64,000 bases of DNA from positions 1,612,001 to 1,676,000 of the forward strand of contig NZ_JNIM01000001.1 in the NCBI RefSeq assembly GCF_000702505.1, read 5' to 3'. Positions 62,548 through 64,000 of this stretch are shown piece by piece (position 1 is the first letter of the stretch; the number at the start of each line of letters is the position of its first letter). The position numbers were made by a program, and so were the translations under genes. The notes below the pieces were generated by a model, which worked only from the letters and a program-made list of their open reading frames with translations, did not search any database and was not told the origin of the DNA. Source of the DNA: Thermogemmatispora carboxidivorans (lineage in GTDB: Bacteria > Chloroflexota > Ktedonobacteria > Ktedonobacterales > Ktedonobacteraceae).

Positions 62548-64000
62548 CTAGTGCTGAGTGATATAGATCTGGGACCAGTAGTCGGGCGGAATCAGCTGCT
62601 GAGGATTGTAGAAGAAGCCGTGGACATAGGTTTTGACCACGTAGGGAGCCTGCACCTGTTCCATCGGCAGCCAGGCCACGTCATTGACAAGCTGCTGCTC
62701 GGCCTGGTTGTAGGACTGGTAGCGAGCTGGGCCGTTGGGCATGGCGTCGGCCTGCTCCATCAGCTTCTGGGTGGCCTGCTGCTGAGCGGCGTCGGGACTA
62801 TGGTTCTGCCCGTAGTTCATGTTGTTGTTCGGCACGCCGGCGTCGAATTGCAGCGTCAGCCAGTCCTGCGGGTCGGGATAGTCCGCGATCCAGGCAATGC
62901 CCCAGAATTGCAGACCATGTGGATTGTTGGTCGCGGCTACAATATCGTCCAGCAGCTTGTTGAAGTCCTCGGCGTGGACTTTGACCGTGATCCCAAGGAC
63001 CCTTTGCCACATCTGGGTCAGGGCTGTGGCCTCTCGATCCGAATCGGCGGAGCCGCTTGGGTAAGTCAGGGTGATCGGTGGAAGCTGGGAGACGCTGGTT
63101 AGCCCTTCATCTTTGAGGCCGGCCTCCAGATACTGCTTGGCCATTGTGGGATTCCCGGCGGTGCTGGTCGTGCCATCTGGCCCTTTGAGGTTCGAGTTGT
63201 AGCCTGGCATCCCTTTGGGCACGATATGGTTCGTGGCAATGTAGATGTCCTTCCAGACTGCGTGGACAATTTCATCCTTGTTGATAGCCAGAGCGAAGGC
63301 CCGGCGCATGTTGATGCTGTCGAAGGGCTTCACCAGGTAGTTCATGGTATAGTAGTTGATCCACAGCTGAGGGGCCAGGTGGAAGTCGTTCCCTTTCCGC
63401 GCCTGATCGACGTACGAGCTAGGCACGCCCGCTATATCAACCTGGCCGGCGCGGTAGGCTTGATAGGCGGTATCAACCTTCTGATAGAAGGGGAAGGTCA
63501 CCTTCTGCAACTGGGGCTTGGGGCCATAGTAGTAGGGATTGGGGACAAAGACAATCTGCTTGCTATGCTGGTACGATTGCACCTTGAAGGGGCCTGCGCC
63601 GCCGCCTTCGTCAAGATGGTCGGTCCAGCTCTTGCCGTATTTGTCGATCAACTTCTTTTCCACCACGTAGGAACAGGAATAGGTGAGCGCATCCAGGAAG
63701 TAAGCGGCCTTCTTTTTAATGGTAATGACCACCGTATTGGAGTCAGGGATCTGGATGCTGTCGCCAATGATGGTCTTGATCTTCCCCTTTTGCAGCAGGT
63801 CAGCGTCCTTGATCAGGGCCAGATAAATTGGGGCCGTGGTCGAGTGCTCTGCTGGCTGCAAGGCTCGATCGATGCTGTAGGCGACGTCAGCAGAGGTGAG
63901 GGGGGTACCATCGCTGAACCGCAAATTAGGCTTCAGATGGAAGGTCCAGGTCAGCCCATCCGCGGAGGTCTGCCATGAAGAGGCCAGCTGTGGCTGGATG
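62548..64000 (-). CDS. oppA: Oligopeptide/dipeptide-binding protein, 5' part missing
   Basis: Extracytoplasmic solute-binding protein of family 5 (SBP_bac_5). The frame is open to the window edge; the first visible residues are IQPQLASSWQTSADGLTWTF and then LKPNLRFSDGTPLTSADVAYSI, a family hallmark about 80-100 residues into the mature protein. The lipoprotein signal should lie outside. Later segments (YTMNYLVKPFDSINMRRAFAL, AINKDEI) fit the family. It delivers peptides or related solutes to the OppBC channel powered by OppDF. Confidence 0.93.
   Translation of the reverse strand, partial: IQPQLASSWQTSADGLTWTFHLKPNLRFSDGTPLTSADVAYSIDRALQPAEHSTTAPIYLALIKDADLLQKGKIKTIIGDSIQIPDSNTVVITIKKKAAYFLDALTYSCSYVVEKKLIDKYGKSWTDHLDEGGGAGPFKVQSYQHSKQIVFVPNPYYYGPKPQLQKVTFPFYQKVDTAYQAYRAGQVDIAGVPSSYVDQARKGNDFHLAPQLWINYYTMNYLVKPFDSINMRRAFALAINKDEIVHAVWKDIYIATNHIVPKGMPGYNSNLKGPDGTTSTAGNPTMAKQYLEAGLKDEGLTSVSQLPPITLTYPSGSADSDREATALTQMWQRVLGITVKVHAEDFNKLLDDIVAATNNPHGLQFWGIAWIADYPDPQDWLTLQFDAGVPNNNMNYGQNHSPDAAQQQATQKLMEQADAMPNGPARYQSYNQAEQQLVNDVAWLPMEQVQAPYVVKTYVHGFFYNPQQLIPPDYWSQIYITQH

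Overview
This is a GC-rich (about 60%) bacterial chromosome segment with no phage, IS element, CRISPR array or rRNA. The gene set is mostly housekeeping and biosynthetic, with long untranslated gaps, single-pass zinc-finger membrane proteins, a Cdc48-type ATPase and a membrane-bound formate dehydrogenase. My best guess is a Chloroflexota member, probably of the Ktedonobacteria (Thermogemmatispora-like). This is inference from gene content and protein style, not a measured placement.

Layout. 1-2.2 kb: sugar-nucleotide pyrophosphorylase (cut by the window edge), a 60-aa protein and a DUF433 protein, all on the minus strand. 2.3-6.7 kb: a strong promoter with a structured leader, then birA, greA, lysS and tRNA-Val(CAC). 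7-10.6 kb: pcm, a membrane protein, and a GAF/PAS histidine kinase with a small partner gene. 11-13.7 kb: a Cdc48/VAT-like double AAA ATPase. 14-19.4 kb: formate dehydrogenase operon (alpha, beta, NrfD-type anchor); the alpha gene carries an in-frame TGA followed by a clear bacterial SECIS hairpin, so it is read as a selenoprotein. 19.8-22.3 kb: ftsH and thpR. 22.5-29.5 kb: a long leader region followed by ilvB, ilvN, ilvC, a short leuA-type gene and ilvE. 29.7-34.4 kb: thrB, thrC and an overlapping GT-C glycosyltransferase. 34.6-41 kb: small membrane protein, manA, an alpha/beta hydrolase-fold protein without its serine, a GGDEF protein with a degenerate receiver, and two unknowns. 41.4-46.7 kb (minus): hydrolase, yebC, ruvC, ruvA and a 782-aa zinc-finger/transmembrane/periplasmic-binding-type receptor. 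46.9-52.6 kb: yraN, a zinc-ribbon protein, the t6A cluster tsaE-tsaB-rimI-tsaD, and a ROK kinase. 52.8-57.3 kb: metG, a MoeB/ThiF-type adenylyltransferase and two single-domain receivers, one with Asp replaced by Glu. 57.7-64 kb (minus): an oligopeptide/dipeptide ABC transporter in the order A-B-C-D-F, with oppA running off the edge.

How the genes fit together. The ilv/leu/thr block makes branched-chain amino acids and threonine. The tsa genes use threonine for t6A in tRNA. The manA and guanylyltransferase-type genes at opposite ends of the first half could both serve GDP-mannose. The formate dehydrogenase would feed electrons to the membrane through the NrfD anchor. It requires selenocysteine machinery that is not in this window. 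The most unusual items are the selenoprotein with its SECIS, the dual-zinc-finger receptor beside ruvCA, the ambiguous leader region before ilvB, the promoter-driven structured element at 2.35-2.58 kb, and the series of proteins that have lost a catalytic or phospho-acceptor residue.
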